Below, in pieces: positions 1-7,088 of a stretch of 9,324 bases of DNA. This stretch comes from Ignavibacteria bacterium UBA6906 (GTDB taxonomy: Bacteria > Bacteroidota > Ignavibacteria > UBA10030 > UBA6906). A program made the translations under genes and the position numbers. How positions within the stretch are numbered: the stretch's first letter is position 1; the number at the start of each line of letters is the position of its first letter. The stretch is taken from the NCBI GenBank assembly GCA_002451155.1, contig DKBG01000063.1, forward strand, positions 1-9,324, read 5' to 3'. Under the pieces are notes generated by a model. It saw only the letters and a list, made by a program, of their open reading frames with translations. It did not search any database and was not told the DNA's origin.

Positions 1-360
1 TTCCGGTTGCGGCTCGCCTCACGGACGGGGGAGGAATACCGGAGGGCGGCGTTCTGTTCGTTGCCCGATCCCGGCTTTGTATCGACACACGGGGAGGCTG
101 TGCAGAAGCTTCGCGTTGATGTCGAGCAGATCGTCCGGGCACACGGGTTTCGCGCCCTGGCCCTGTATGCCTGGCAGGGCAGATTCTTCTGCTACTGTGA
201 GGTCTCTGAGCGGTCCCTGCACTCCGGAGGAGCGCAGCGTCAACCTCGGAACGGATTGGCCTCGGTCTCGCGTCTCGTTATGGATGCGTTTCACTCGCTC
301 CCTCCTCCGGGGGTGAAATGGGCGCTCACGGAGATGCGGGAAGTGTTTCATACTGATTGA
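1..360 (+). CDS. Partial protein with a degenerate L-rhamnose mutarotase-like C-terminus
   Basis: The frame is open from the first base of the window, so the gene starts upstream. A TTG at position 7 is probably not the real start. The C-terminal part follows the layout of the L-rhamnose mutarotase family (RhaM, formerly DUF718): a helix ending in an R-A-H-G-F turn, a strand ending in A-L-Y, a short strand F-F-C-Y-C-E-V, and the family-like ending E-M-R-E-V-F-H-T-D just before the stop. True RhaM enzymes interconvert the alpha and beta anomers of L-rhamnose using a histidine in an H-x-x-x-W-P segment and a tryptophan pair. When I align by eye, the histidine position is valine and the tryptophan pair is absent, so catalysis is doubtful. 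It may be the second domain of a longer protein or a divergent non-enzymatic relative. The family call rests on motif resemblance only. The gene is convergent with the oxidoreductase that follows. Confidence 0.45.
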   Translation, partial: FRLRLASRTGEEYRRAAFCSLPDPGFVSTHGEAVQKLRVDVEQIVRAHGFRALALYAWQGRFFCYCEVSERSLHSGGAQRQPRNGLASVSRLVMDAFHSLPPPGVKWALTEMREVFHTD

Positions 361-431
361 CCTCCATGCGGCTCACCTGACATTTCAGCCCCCTGCCGCC
401 ATCACGATCAACCCTGATTGCCCTGCCGTGC

Positions 432-455
432 CCCGGTGCGAGGATGCACATCGGG
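432..455. terminator. Bulged hairpin between convergent genes
   Basis: The bases 432-439 can pair with 446-449 and 452-455, giving eight pairs around a six-base loop, with a two-base bulge at 450-451. It lies in the 103-base gap between two genes that converge, nine bases beyond the stop of the minus-strand oxidoreductase. It could end transcription in both directions, but neither side has a T-tract, so a standard intrinsic terminator is not shown. The rest of the gap has no other recognisable element. Confidence 0.3.
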
Positions 456-463
456 AGCCGTCA

Positions 464-1977
464 TCAGATCTGTCGCACCGCCCTGGTCACCGCACCAAAA
501 TTCTCGGCGAGCCAGGCGGCGGAACGTTCGGCGATGGCAAGTATTGTCAGCTGCGGATTGACACCGAGTGACGTTGGCGTAACGCTGCCGTCAATCACGA
601 AGAGGCCGGGAACGTCGTGCGTCTGACAGTGGGAATCGACAACGGAACGACGCGGATTGGCTCCCATGCGGCATGTTCCGAGAGGGTGTGCGCTGTACAG
701 GGAGAGTTCATTGAATCCCCAGGACGCGCGGTCGAGAGCGCGGTCAACGCCCTCCGGGCCTGAGAATTCAAGAGGGGATGCATGGAGAGTTTCGACCCGG
801 CGTGCCCCGGCGGCGAAATGGAGGTGCACGAGTGCAGCCGTCGCCTGTTTGAGATACCGGAGGTCCCGCTGACCCATGCTGTACGAGATGACAGGTCGGC
901 CGAAGTTGTTGATGCTCACCTCTCCTGCTGAGTCTATTTCCTTAATAAGTGCGATGGAGGACCCGAGGTGGGGAAAACTGGCCATGCTCTTCTTGTGACG
1001 AAGGCCGAAGCCGGGGAGAGCAAGTGCTGCGAGGACCGGGTATACCGGAACCGCCTCGATCCAGAAGCCACCTCCGTCCCCGTGCCTGTTCAGAAATTCA
1101 TCGCAGTAGTAGGACTGTGGAATCCCGCCGGCAGCGTAGATCACCCGCTCAAACGTCCCCACCACCGCAGTCGTCAGATGGAGTGAAAGGTTCCTTCCGA
1201 CCTGCCCGCTTGAATTCGCCAGCCCTGATCGGAGCAGGAGGGCGGGGGACTGGATGGCGCTTCCTGAGACAACAACGACCGGTGCGTCGAACGCCGCGTC
1301 GAGACGTGGAGTCCTGCGCTCTCGGTCCAGAATGGCAGCGTGGACCCGCTTGGTCCGCCCCACCGCCTCAATCGTCAGCGCCCTGCAATCGGCGTACACG
1401 ACTGCCCCGGCCTTGACAGCGTCAGGAATATACGATCTGTCCACCGACCGCTTGGCATCGTACGGGCAGCCAAGGCCGCACGCGCCCGCCCTGACGCAGT
1501 CGACCGTGTTTCTTGCGTTCGGACGTGCGTGCCATCCGAGGGCGCGTGCGCCGTCGCGAATGATCAGGTTGTTCGGGCTGTGGTTTTCCTCCGGTTCTTC
1601 GTGGACGTTGAGGTAACCCTCGATGCGTCCGAACACAGGATCAAGGTCCTCCGGAGACATGCCGAAAACACGAAACTCCCGCCTCCACGTTTCGAGTACG
1701 AACTCCGGCGTCCGGAGTGTGGTTGTCCAGTTGACTGTGGAGCTCCCGCCCACGCACCGTCCCTGGAGGACTGTGACGCCAAGGTCATCGGTCGCCTGAC
1801 CCCCGCGGCGCTGGTAGAGATTCTGGTATGCCGTCTGCTCCGTGCCGTCGAACTGCTCGGCCCTGTAGTATCCTCCTTCCTCAAGCACGATCACCTTCTT
1901 CCCCGACTCGGCAAGGACCTTCGCGGCCGCGCCTCCGCCGCCGCCGGAGCCGATGATGAGGACATCGGCTTAGTCAC
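464..1977 (-). CDS. GMC-family FAD oxidoreductase (gluconate 2-dehydrogenase large-subunit type), 5' frameshift
   Basis: This is a glucose-methanol-choline oxidoreductase, an FAD enzyme that oxidises an alcohol or sugar hydroxyl; the substrate cannot be read from sequence. The first usable in-frame start is a GTG at 1894, giving 476 residues. The essential dinucleotide-binding stretch A-D-V-L-I-I-G-S-G-G-G-G-G lies upstream of it, in frame between 1969 and 1928, directly after an in-frame TAA (1970-1972). A GTG at 1977 is one base out of frame, so a lost base near 1972 probably broke the start; restoring it gives about 504 residues. Counting from the 1894 GTG, further motifs are the GMC signature G-R-C-V-G-G-S-S-T-V-N (45-55), a cysteine cluster C133, C139, C143 typical of the long-chain-alcohol-oxidase branch, and the catalytic pair H403 (S-A-H-P-L-G-T-C-R-M-G) and N446 (G-V-N-P-Q-L-T). 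It has no signal peptide. It lies about 34 bases after the stop of the Tat-signal small subunit, suggesting export as a complex. No cytochrome c subunit is visible. Confidence 0.88.
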
Positions 1978-2010
1978 GGACGGGGGCCCGATGCTCTCTT
2001 CCTTCTACAA

Positions 2011-2541
2011 TCACGGCCTCTCTCCCGGCAGAAACATCCCCTCGTAGTGGATTTCACTCCATGAGTGATTGTCACTGTAATACATGCTCATGCAGAGCCG
2101 CTTGAGCGCGACAAAGCTTGTCCGTCTGAATGCGAGGGAACTCTTCATCCATCCCTCCAGATATGAGTCCTGTTCACTCCCCTCCATCTCCAGGAACGGG
2201 GTATACTGAACACTGAAGAGGAGCGCCAGAAGGGGGGATCCGAACAGCCCGAGGAGAAGATGGATCTGCCGTTGGATTTCGGGATCCTCGCTCGTAAGGA
2301 AGAGGTCCGCCCGACGGGCGATATCAACATTCGGGCTGTTTCCCGTGTCTGCATGCAGGCCGACGATTCTCTGTGCTATGGCGTTGACCAGCCGGTACTC
2401 GTGCCTCGAGAAGAACTGAAGGTCTGGACCGGGCTCGAACGCAGACACTTTCCGTGGGAGTACCCCTGCGGCAGTGAGCACGATCATGCCGGAAAGGCTC
2501 TTCGTAAGGAACTTTCTGCGTGAGAGAAGCAGCCGCGTCAT
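2011..2541 (-). CDS. Tat-exported gluconate 2-dehydrogenase subunit 3 family protein
   Basis: I chose the ATG at 2541 (176 residues) because it sits six residues before a twin-arginine motif, S-R-R-K-F-L-T (7-13). A hydrophobic stretch follows (about 14-28) and then a likely cleavage site after V-S-A (34). The frame is open further upstream to 2703, but that extension looks non-coding. The mature part is mostly helical and matches the gluconate 2-dehydrogenase subunit 3 family in its F-F-S-x-H-E-Y start (43-49), the central E-M-E-G region and a C-terminal Y-Y-S-D-N x S-W x E-I-H-Y segment (154-166). In characterised relatives this small subunit escorts the FAD subunit through the Tat pathway and supports its folding. 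It is first in a two-gene unit with the GMC oxidoreductase, which fits that role. No strong Shine-Dalgarno sequence precedes the chosen ATG. Confidence 0.8.
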   Translation of the reverse strand: MTRLLLSRRKFLTKSLSGMIVLTAAGVLPRKVSAFEPGPDLQFFSRHEYRLVNAIAQRIVGLHADTGNSPNVDIARRADLFLTSEDPEIQRQIHLLLGLFGSPLLALLFSVQYTPFLEMEGSEQDSYLEGWMKSSLAFRRTSFVALKRLCMSMYYSDNHSWSEIHYEGMFLPGERP

Positions 2542-2862
2542 GTAAGAGGCCGTGAAATGGGGTTTGCTCCGATATGCCCGTATTGCGCAGCAGCGGAGAC
2601 GGTGACTGATCTCCACGGTGAGAGCGGGGCCGCCGGTTGGCGAGGCGCCGGTGTGATATTCATTCCACCTTCCGAATATAGTGTGAACCCGCCACCGAAG
2701 CAACCCGGGTTTTCCCCGCAGCCGTTCTGCCTCCGGATGATTCTTTCTGTTTTTCTTTGTACATTCGGCGGTGCTCAGGACTCCAGCACCTGAGCCGACT
2801 GTTTGTACCTCCCGCTCTGTTCGCGACTGTTCCGGACCATCACCAGGACAACCAGAAACTCG
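2542..2862. other. Divergent intergenic region, 321 bases
   Basis: This stretch separates the minus-strand oxidoreductase pair from the plus-strand transporter series. It contains one good minus-strand promoter candidate (2675-2703). It also has a pyrimidine-rich run on the plus strand around 2741-2759. I find no convincing plus-strand -35/-10 pair for the symporter; the best -10-like hexamer (TACATT, 2760-2765) lacks a partner at the right distance. Open frames running into this region from both flanking genes show no family resemblance and are read as chance extensions. Confidence 0.6.
2675..2703 (-). promoter_or_regulatory. Sigma70-like promoter for the oxidoreductase pair
   Basis: On the minus strand TTGCTT (2703-2698) is followed after exactly 17 bases by TATATT (2680-2675). 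The -10 matches the consensus at five of six positions and the -35 at three of six. Transcription would start near 2668 and give an untranslated leader of roughly 125 bases before the small-subunit ATG at 2541. It is the only well-spaced pair I see in this gap. If the organism uses a non-standard primary sigma factor, the match may be fortuitous. Confidence 0.4.
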
Positions 2863-4095
2863 ATGAGACTGCCAAAGCCGACGCTCACACGGATGATCTT
2901 CCTCGGCATGGGCATTGGCCTCTTGATCGGATGGTTATTTCCGGAGGTGGGGACAAGTCTGCGCCCCCTCAGTATCATCTTTATCCGGTTGATCAAGAGT
3001 CTCATCGCACCCTTGATCTTTGCCACGCTCGTCGTCGGAATCGCGGGACACGGAGACATCCGGCAGGTCGGCAGGATGGGGATCAAGGCGCTCGTGTATT
3101 TCGAACTCGTCACGACGCTTGCTCTCGTGGTCGGCCTGGTCGCGGTAAACCCCGTGAAGCCCGGTGTCGGGGTAAACCTCCATGTCTCTGAAACCGCGAC
3201 GGAGATCGTTTCAAAGAAGCAGACCCTCACCGAGGTGATCACCCATATTTTCCCCCAGAGTGTCGTCGAGGCGGCAGCGCAGGGTGAGGTCTTGCAGATC
3301 GTTGTCTTCGCCGTGCTGTTTGGCCTGGGCCTCGCCATGATAAAGCAGGAGAAACGGCAGGGTGTCCTGAACCTCTGTGACGGGATAGCCGAGACAATGT
3401 TCAAAGTGACGGGAATCGTCATGCGCTATGCTCCGATAGGCGTCGGCGCGGCGATTGCCGTAACGGTCGGACACCGCGGACTGTCCGTGCTGATCAACCT
3501 GGGCCTGCTGATACTCACGCTCTACGGGGCACTCATCGTGTTCCTCCTGGTTGTTCTTCTCCCGATCATGTTGATTGCCCGGATCCCGGTCAAGCCGTTC
3601 CTGCGGGCCGTGAAGGAGCCGGCGCTGATCGCATTTTCCACCACAAGTTCTGAGGCGGCGCTCCCAAAAGCTTTCCAGAATCTCGAGGAACTCGGGATTC
3701 CCCGTCGAATTGTTTCGTTTGTTCTGCCGACCGGCTACAGCTTCAATCTGGACGGCAGCACGCTCTATCTCTCGCTTGCGTCCGTGTTCGTTGCCCAGGC
3801 AGCCGGAATCGATATGCCGATTGAGACCCAGATTCTGATGATGCTCACGCTGATGTTCACCAGCAAAGGTGTTGCCGGTGTCCCCCGGGCCTCCCTTGTC
3901 ATTCTGGCCGGGACCCTTGCTTCATTCGGGCTGCCAGTGGAGGGGGTGGCGGTCATCCTGGGTGTCGACGAGTTGCTCGACATGGGAAGAACAACGATCA
4001 ATGTCGTGGGCAATTCCCTCGCGACCGCCGTCATCGCCCGCTGGGAGGGTGAGTGGAGCCCCGGCGTTCGGACTGCACAGGCCGGCTCCTCCTGA
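2863..4095 (+). CDS. Dicarboxylate/amino acid:cation symporter, glutamate/aspartate type
   Basis: This inner-membrane carrier of the DAACS (GltP/GltPh/DctA) family takes up acidic amino acids driven by protons or sodium. I chose the ATG at 2863 (410 residues). A TTG at 2803 is in frame, but the added residues are unlike the family N-terminus. Key elements are all present: hairpin-1 serine-rich motif S-T-T-S-S-E-A-A-L-P (259-268), N-L-D-G (295-298), hairpin-2 T-S-K-G-V-A-G-V-P (333-341), and the substrate/ion motif D369, D373, R376, T377, N380 in D-E-L-L-D-M-G-R-T-T-I-N. The spacing equals that of D390, D394, R397, T398 and N401 in GltPh. The arginine and the D-M-x-R-T form favour glutamate/aspartate over C4-dicarboxylates, since DctA proteins differ here. 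Length is normal. It is followed after 41 bases by the nucleoside transporter, so the two may share a transcript. Confidence 0.93.
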   Translation: MRLPKPTLTRMIFLGMGIGLLIGWLFPEVGTSLRPLSIIFIRLIKSLIAPLIFATLVVGIAGHGDIRQVGRMGIKALVYFELVTTLALVVGLVAVNPVKPGVGVNLHVSETATEIVSKKQTLTEVITHIFPQSVVEAAAQGEVLQIVVFAVLFGLGLAMIKQEKRQGVLNLCDGIAETMFKVTGIVMRYAPIGVGAAIAVTVGHRGLSVLINLGLLILTLYGALIVFLLVVLLPIMLIARIPVKPFLRAVKEPALIAFSTTSSEAALPKAFQNLEELGIPRRIVSFVLPTGYSFNLDGSTLYLSLASVFVAQAAGIDMPIETQILMMLTLMFTSKGVAGVPRASLVILAGTLASFGLPVEGVAVILGVDELLDMGRTTINVVGNSLATAVIARWEGEWSPGVRTAQAGSS

Positions 4096-4136
4096 TCTCT
4101 GCATGAACTGATTGTACACTTCCAGGATCCATTCCG

Positions 4137-5459
4137 ATGGACATCGCGTCAATACTCCGAGGTTGTGCCGGGCTCGTCCTTGTCACGGCGATGGCGTATG
4201 CCTTTTCCGCCAATCGTAAGTCCATCAACTGGCGGCTGGTGTCCGTCGGTCTGGCTCTCCAGTTTCTCTTCGCCTTCGCCGTTCTGAAAACGACGATCGG
4301 GCGGGACATATTCAGCTGGCTCAGCAAGCTCTTTGTTCTCCTGTTCAGTTTTGCGATCGACGGGGCACAATTTGTTTTCGGCGATCTGGCAAAAGGCCCG
4401 GACTCGGAAGGAACGCTCGGCTTCTTCTTTGCGTTTCAGGTTCTCCCGACGATCATCTTCTTTGCCTCATTCATGGCCGTCATGTATTATCTGGGGATTA
4501 TGCAGCGTGTCGTTCAGGGGATGGCCTGGGTGATGGCTCGCCTGATGAAGACGAGTGGAGCGGAATCTCTTTGCGTGGCTGCCAATACGTTTATCGGCCA
4601 GACTGAAGCCCCACTCGTCATCCGGCCGTACCTTTCCACTCTGACGCAATCTGAACTGCTGACGATCATGACAAGCGGGATGGGGCATATCGCCGGGGGG
4701 GTGATGGCGGCATACATGCAGATGCTCGGTGTGGCCTACGCAAAAGCCCAGGGTGTTCCGATCGATGCCTCCCAGGTCTACTTTGCCGGACACCTGCTCG
4801 CCGCGAGCATCATGGCGGGGCCAGCAACAATGGCCATCGCCAAAATACTTTATCCGGAGACGGGCGAGCCGGTTACAATGGGCCGGGTCAAAGTCCGGCT
4901 GGAGAAAGCTCACTCGAATATCATTGAAGCAGCCGCAGCCGGCGCCTCCGACGGCGTGAGGCTTGCGATCAATGTGGCCGGAATGCTGATCGCGTTTATT
5001 GCGATTATCGCACTGCTCAATGCGCTCCTCGGCTATGCGGGTGATGTTACGGGCGTGAACTCGAGCCTCCAGGCGCGGTTCGGCAGACCCCTTTCGCTGG
5101 AACTTGTGTTCGGATTCCTCTTCCAGTTTGTCGCATTCGGGATCGGCGTTCCCTGGAAAGATGCCCTGGACGTTGGGAGCCTCATGGGCGTGAAGCTGGT
5201 CCTGAATGAGTTTGTCGCCTATTTCAAGATGGCGCAGGTTGTCGAAGCCGGGCACCTCTCCTCCAAGGCGATTGTCATTGCCACCTACGCCCTCTGCGGT
5301 TTTGCCAACTTTTCGTCGATTGCCATCCAGATCGGAGGGATCAGTCCGCTCGCTGAAAACAGGCGCGGCGACATCGCCCGCTTCGGCATTACTGCCGTCC
5401 TCGGCGGCACGCTTGCGACCTGGATGACCGCTTCTATCGCAGGACTCTTCGTTCAATAA
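4137..5459 (+). CDS. Concentrative nucleoside transporter, NupC/CNT family
   Basis: This is a cation-coupled nucleoside importer of the inner membrane, 440 residues and close to full family length. The ATG at 4137 has an AGGA Shine-Dalgarno sequence nine bases upstream (4124-4127). The nucleoside-binding signature G-Q-T-E-A-P-L (154-160) supplies Q155, T156 and E157. N-E-F-V-A-Y (357-362) supplies E358, and N-F-S-S (391-394) supplies N391 and S394. These correspond to the Q154/T155/E156, E332 and N368/S371 groups that contact nucleoside in the Vibrio cholerae CNT structure. About eight to ten hydrophobic segments are evident, the first at about 9-22. Purine versus pyrimidine preference cannot be set from these residues. 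The gene lies between the glutamate-type symporter and an NCS2-like permease, 21 bases from the latter, and likely belongs to one operon with it. Confidence 0.93.
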   Translation: MDIASILRGCAGLVLVTAMAYAFSANRKSINWRLVSVGLALQFLFAFAVLKTTIGRDIFSWLSKLFVLLFSFAIDGAQFVFGDLAKGPDSEGTLGFFFAFQVLPTIIFFASFMAVMYYLGIMQRVVQGMAWVMARLMKTSGAESLCVAANTFIGQTEAPLVIRPYLSTLTQSELLTIMTSGMGHIAGGVMAAYMQMLGVAYAKAQGVPIDASQVYFAGHLLAASIMAGPATMAIAKILYPETGEPVTMGRVKVRLEKAHSNIIEAAAAGASDGVRLAINVAGMLIAFIAIIALLNALLGYAGDVTGVNSSLQARFGRPLSLELVFGFLFQFVAFGIGVPWKDALDVGSLMGVKLVLNEFVAYFKMAQVVEAGHLSSKAIVIATYALCGFANFSSIAIQIGGISPLAENRRGDIARFGITAVLGGTLATWMTASIAGLFVQ

Positions 5460-5480
5460 CTTTCATCGTTCAGGACAGTT

Positions 5481-7088
5481 ATGACCGCATCCGACAGACG
5501 GTACCGCTGGTTCGTGCTGGGAGATTGGAACGGTTTTTTTGGATTGATGTTCGACAATCTCACCGTGCTCTCGTTTCTCGCGGGGATTCTGATATTCGTG
5601 TTCAAATTCCCGGCTGATATTGTGTACAGCAGGATGTTCCCGGGGACCGCCTTTGGGGTCCTATTCGGTGACCTGGTCTATACATGGATGGCCTTCCGGC
5701 TGGCGAAAAAGAAGGGGAACAGCGATGTGACCGCCATGCCGCTCGGTCTCGACACACCGTCGACAATCGGGATTGCCCTCGTCGTGCTCGGTCCGGCCTT
5801 TCTCGGACTGAAGGCCGAGGGGATGTCGGAGCGCGACGCGGCCATGATGACCTGGTATCTCGGTATGGCAACGATGGTGTTCATCGGGATTGTGAAGGTG
5901 GTGTTCTCGTTTTTCGGGCACTGGGTCCAGCGAATTGTGCCTCAGGCCGGCCTCCTCGGATCACTCGCGGGGATCGGGTTGGCACTCATCGGTTTCATAC
6001 CCCTGGTCGATATTTTCGGCATGCCGCTGATCGGTCTGGTCTCCCTTGGACTTCTTCTCTACAGTCTCATCGCCGGGATACAGCTTCCGAAAAAGACTCC
6101 GGGGGTTTTTGCGGCGGTCATCGGCGGCACCATTCTCTATTATCTTATCGGGCCGATCGGCTGGGCGGGAGGTGCGTATGCGGGACCGCCGCCGATGGAG
6201 CTGCACTTCGGATTTCCTGTCCCCACACTCGGGTTTCTTGAGGGGATCGGCCCCGCTCTGAAATACCTGCCCATTGCGATCCCGTTCGGGATACTGACAG
6301 TGGTGGGTGGAATCAATGTAACGGAAAGCGCCCGGGTCGCCGGCGACGACTACAGGACGAGGGATGTCCTGCTGACTGAAGCGGTGGCGACGCTGGTTGC
6401 CGGGGTCTGTGGGGGAGTTGCGCAATCGACTCCATACATCGGCCAGCCCGCGTACAAACGGATGGGATCCAGGGCGGGATACACGCTCCTCACCGGGATC
6501 TTTATCGGCCTCGGCGGGATGCTCGGATACGTTTCGTTTTTCGTTGAGCTCATACCGCGGGCAGTGCTTGCGCCGATCCTCGTGTTTGTGGCACTTGACA
6601 TTATGGTCCAGGCGTTCCTCGCCTGCCCCCCGAGACACGCACCAGCGGTTGCATTTGCGTACTTCCCGACCGTTGCCCGGCTTCTCGCCATCAAGTTCGG
6701 TAATCCGGACATCGTGGCCCCCGCCACGTTTCAGAAACTGATGACCGAACCAGGCAAATCCCTTCCGGAAATGCTCGTCACCGTTGCCCTCGGAAATGGA
6801 TTCATCGTGACTGCGATGCTCTGGGGCGGATTTCTCGCAGAGCTGATCGACCGCCATTTCCGGCGCACGATTGTGTATCTGACCATCCTTGCGGCTTTTT
6901 CGTTCTTTGGCGTTGTTCATTCGGCGTCACCGGACGGAGCGATGTACCTTCCGTGGACTCTTACGGGCCTTGCCCGGGAGATCCCCTACCAGTTCGCCCT
7001 GGCCTATCTTTCCTTTGCCATTCTGATCTTCATCCTCTCTATGACGAGAGAGGCGAAAGAGCCGGCTCAACCCGGAGCTCATTCCTGA
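5481..7088 (+). CDS. NCS2-superfamily permease-like transporter (nucleobase-permease-like, substrate uncertain)
   Basis: This is a 535-residue membrane protein with about 13-14 hydrophobic segments. The ATG at 5481 follows an AGGA Shine-Dalgarno sequence at 5472-5475. The family is recognised from several features: the N-terminal G-D-W-N-G-F-F-G-L-M, the M-P-L-G-L-D-T-P-S-T motif (86-95), a glutamate in G-G-I-N-V-T-E-S (276-283) where UraA-type carriers use a TM8 glutamate to hold the base, and A-Q-S-T-P-Y-I-G-Q-P (314-323) where they have the TM10 half-helix. At the second site the usual glutamate appears to be replaced by glycine or glutamine, so this is a divergent branch. Its substrate need not be uracil or xanthine. 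The position between a nucleoside transporter and a phosphodiesterase supports a purine, pyrimidine or related solute. The stop codon overlaps the next gene's start by one base. Confidence 0.8.
   Translation: MTASDRRYRWFVLGDWNGFFGLMFDNLTVLSFLAGILIFVFKFPADIVYSRMFPGTAFGVLFGDLVYTWMAFRLAKKKGNSDVTAMPLGLDTPSTIGIALVVLGPAFLGLKAEGMSERDAAMMTWYLGMATMVFIGIVKVVFSFFGHWVQRIVPQAGLLGSLAGIGLALIGFIPLVDIFGMPLIGLVSLGLLLYSLIAGIQLPKKTPGVFAAVIGGTILYYLIGPIGWAGGAYAGPPPMELHFGFPVPTLGFLEGIGPALKYLPIAIPFGILTVVGGINVTESARVAGDDYRTRDVLLTEAVATLVAGVCGGVAQSTPYIGQPAYKRMGSRAGYTLLTGIFIGLGGMLGYVSFFVELIPRAVLAPILVFVALDIMVQAFLACPPRHAPAVAFAYFPTVARLLAIKFGNPDIVAPATFQKLMTEPGKSLPEMLVTVALGNGFIVTAMLWGGFLAELIDRHFRRTIVYLTILAAFSFFGVVHSASPDGAMYLPWTLTGLAREIPYQFALAYLSFAILIFILSMTREAKEPAQPGAHS

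Noticed and set aside
1340..2047. Plus-strand open frame (235 codons) antisense to the GMC oxidoreductase
   Set aside because: It overlaps the catalytic GMC gene along most of its length and lacks a Shine-Dalgarno sequence or any family resemblance.
2628..2655. Two CGCCGGT-like copies around 2630-2652
   Set aside because: They are short, GC-rich and 15 bases apart in a GC-rich region, so chance is a sufficient explanation; there is no link to the promoter candidate.
2542..2703. N-terminal extension of the small Tat subunit to a start at 2703
   Set aside because: The extra 54 residues would put the twin-arginine signal in the middle of the protein, and the start would overlap the -35 of the candidate promoter.
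2803..2862. TTG start extending the symporter by 20 residues
   Set aside because: The extension is unlike DAACS N-termini. The ATG at 2863 places the first membrane segment at the normal distance.
4467..5456. Long minus-strand open frame (329 codons) opposite the nucleoside transporter
   Set aside because: It is fully antisense to a gene with an intact family signature. Its product is rich in charged residues, H and G, without any domain or membrane pattern, as expected for a mirror frame of GC-rich membrane-protein codons.
5961..6920. Minus-strand open frame (319 codons) opposite the NCS2-like permease
   Set aside because: Its composition is highly charged and low in hydrophobic residues, it has no recognisable motif, and it is completely nested antisense to a well-supported transporter.
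6953..7087. Upstream extension of the phosphodiesterase frame into the permease gene
   Set aside because: It would overlap the permease by 45 codons and bury the signal peptide. The overlapping ATG at 7088 gives a standard exported N-terminus.
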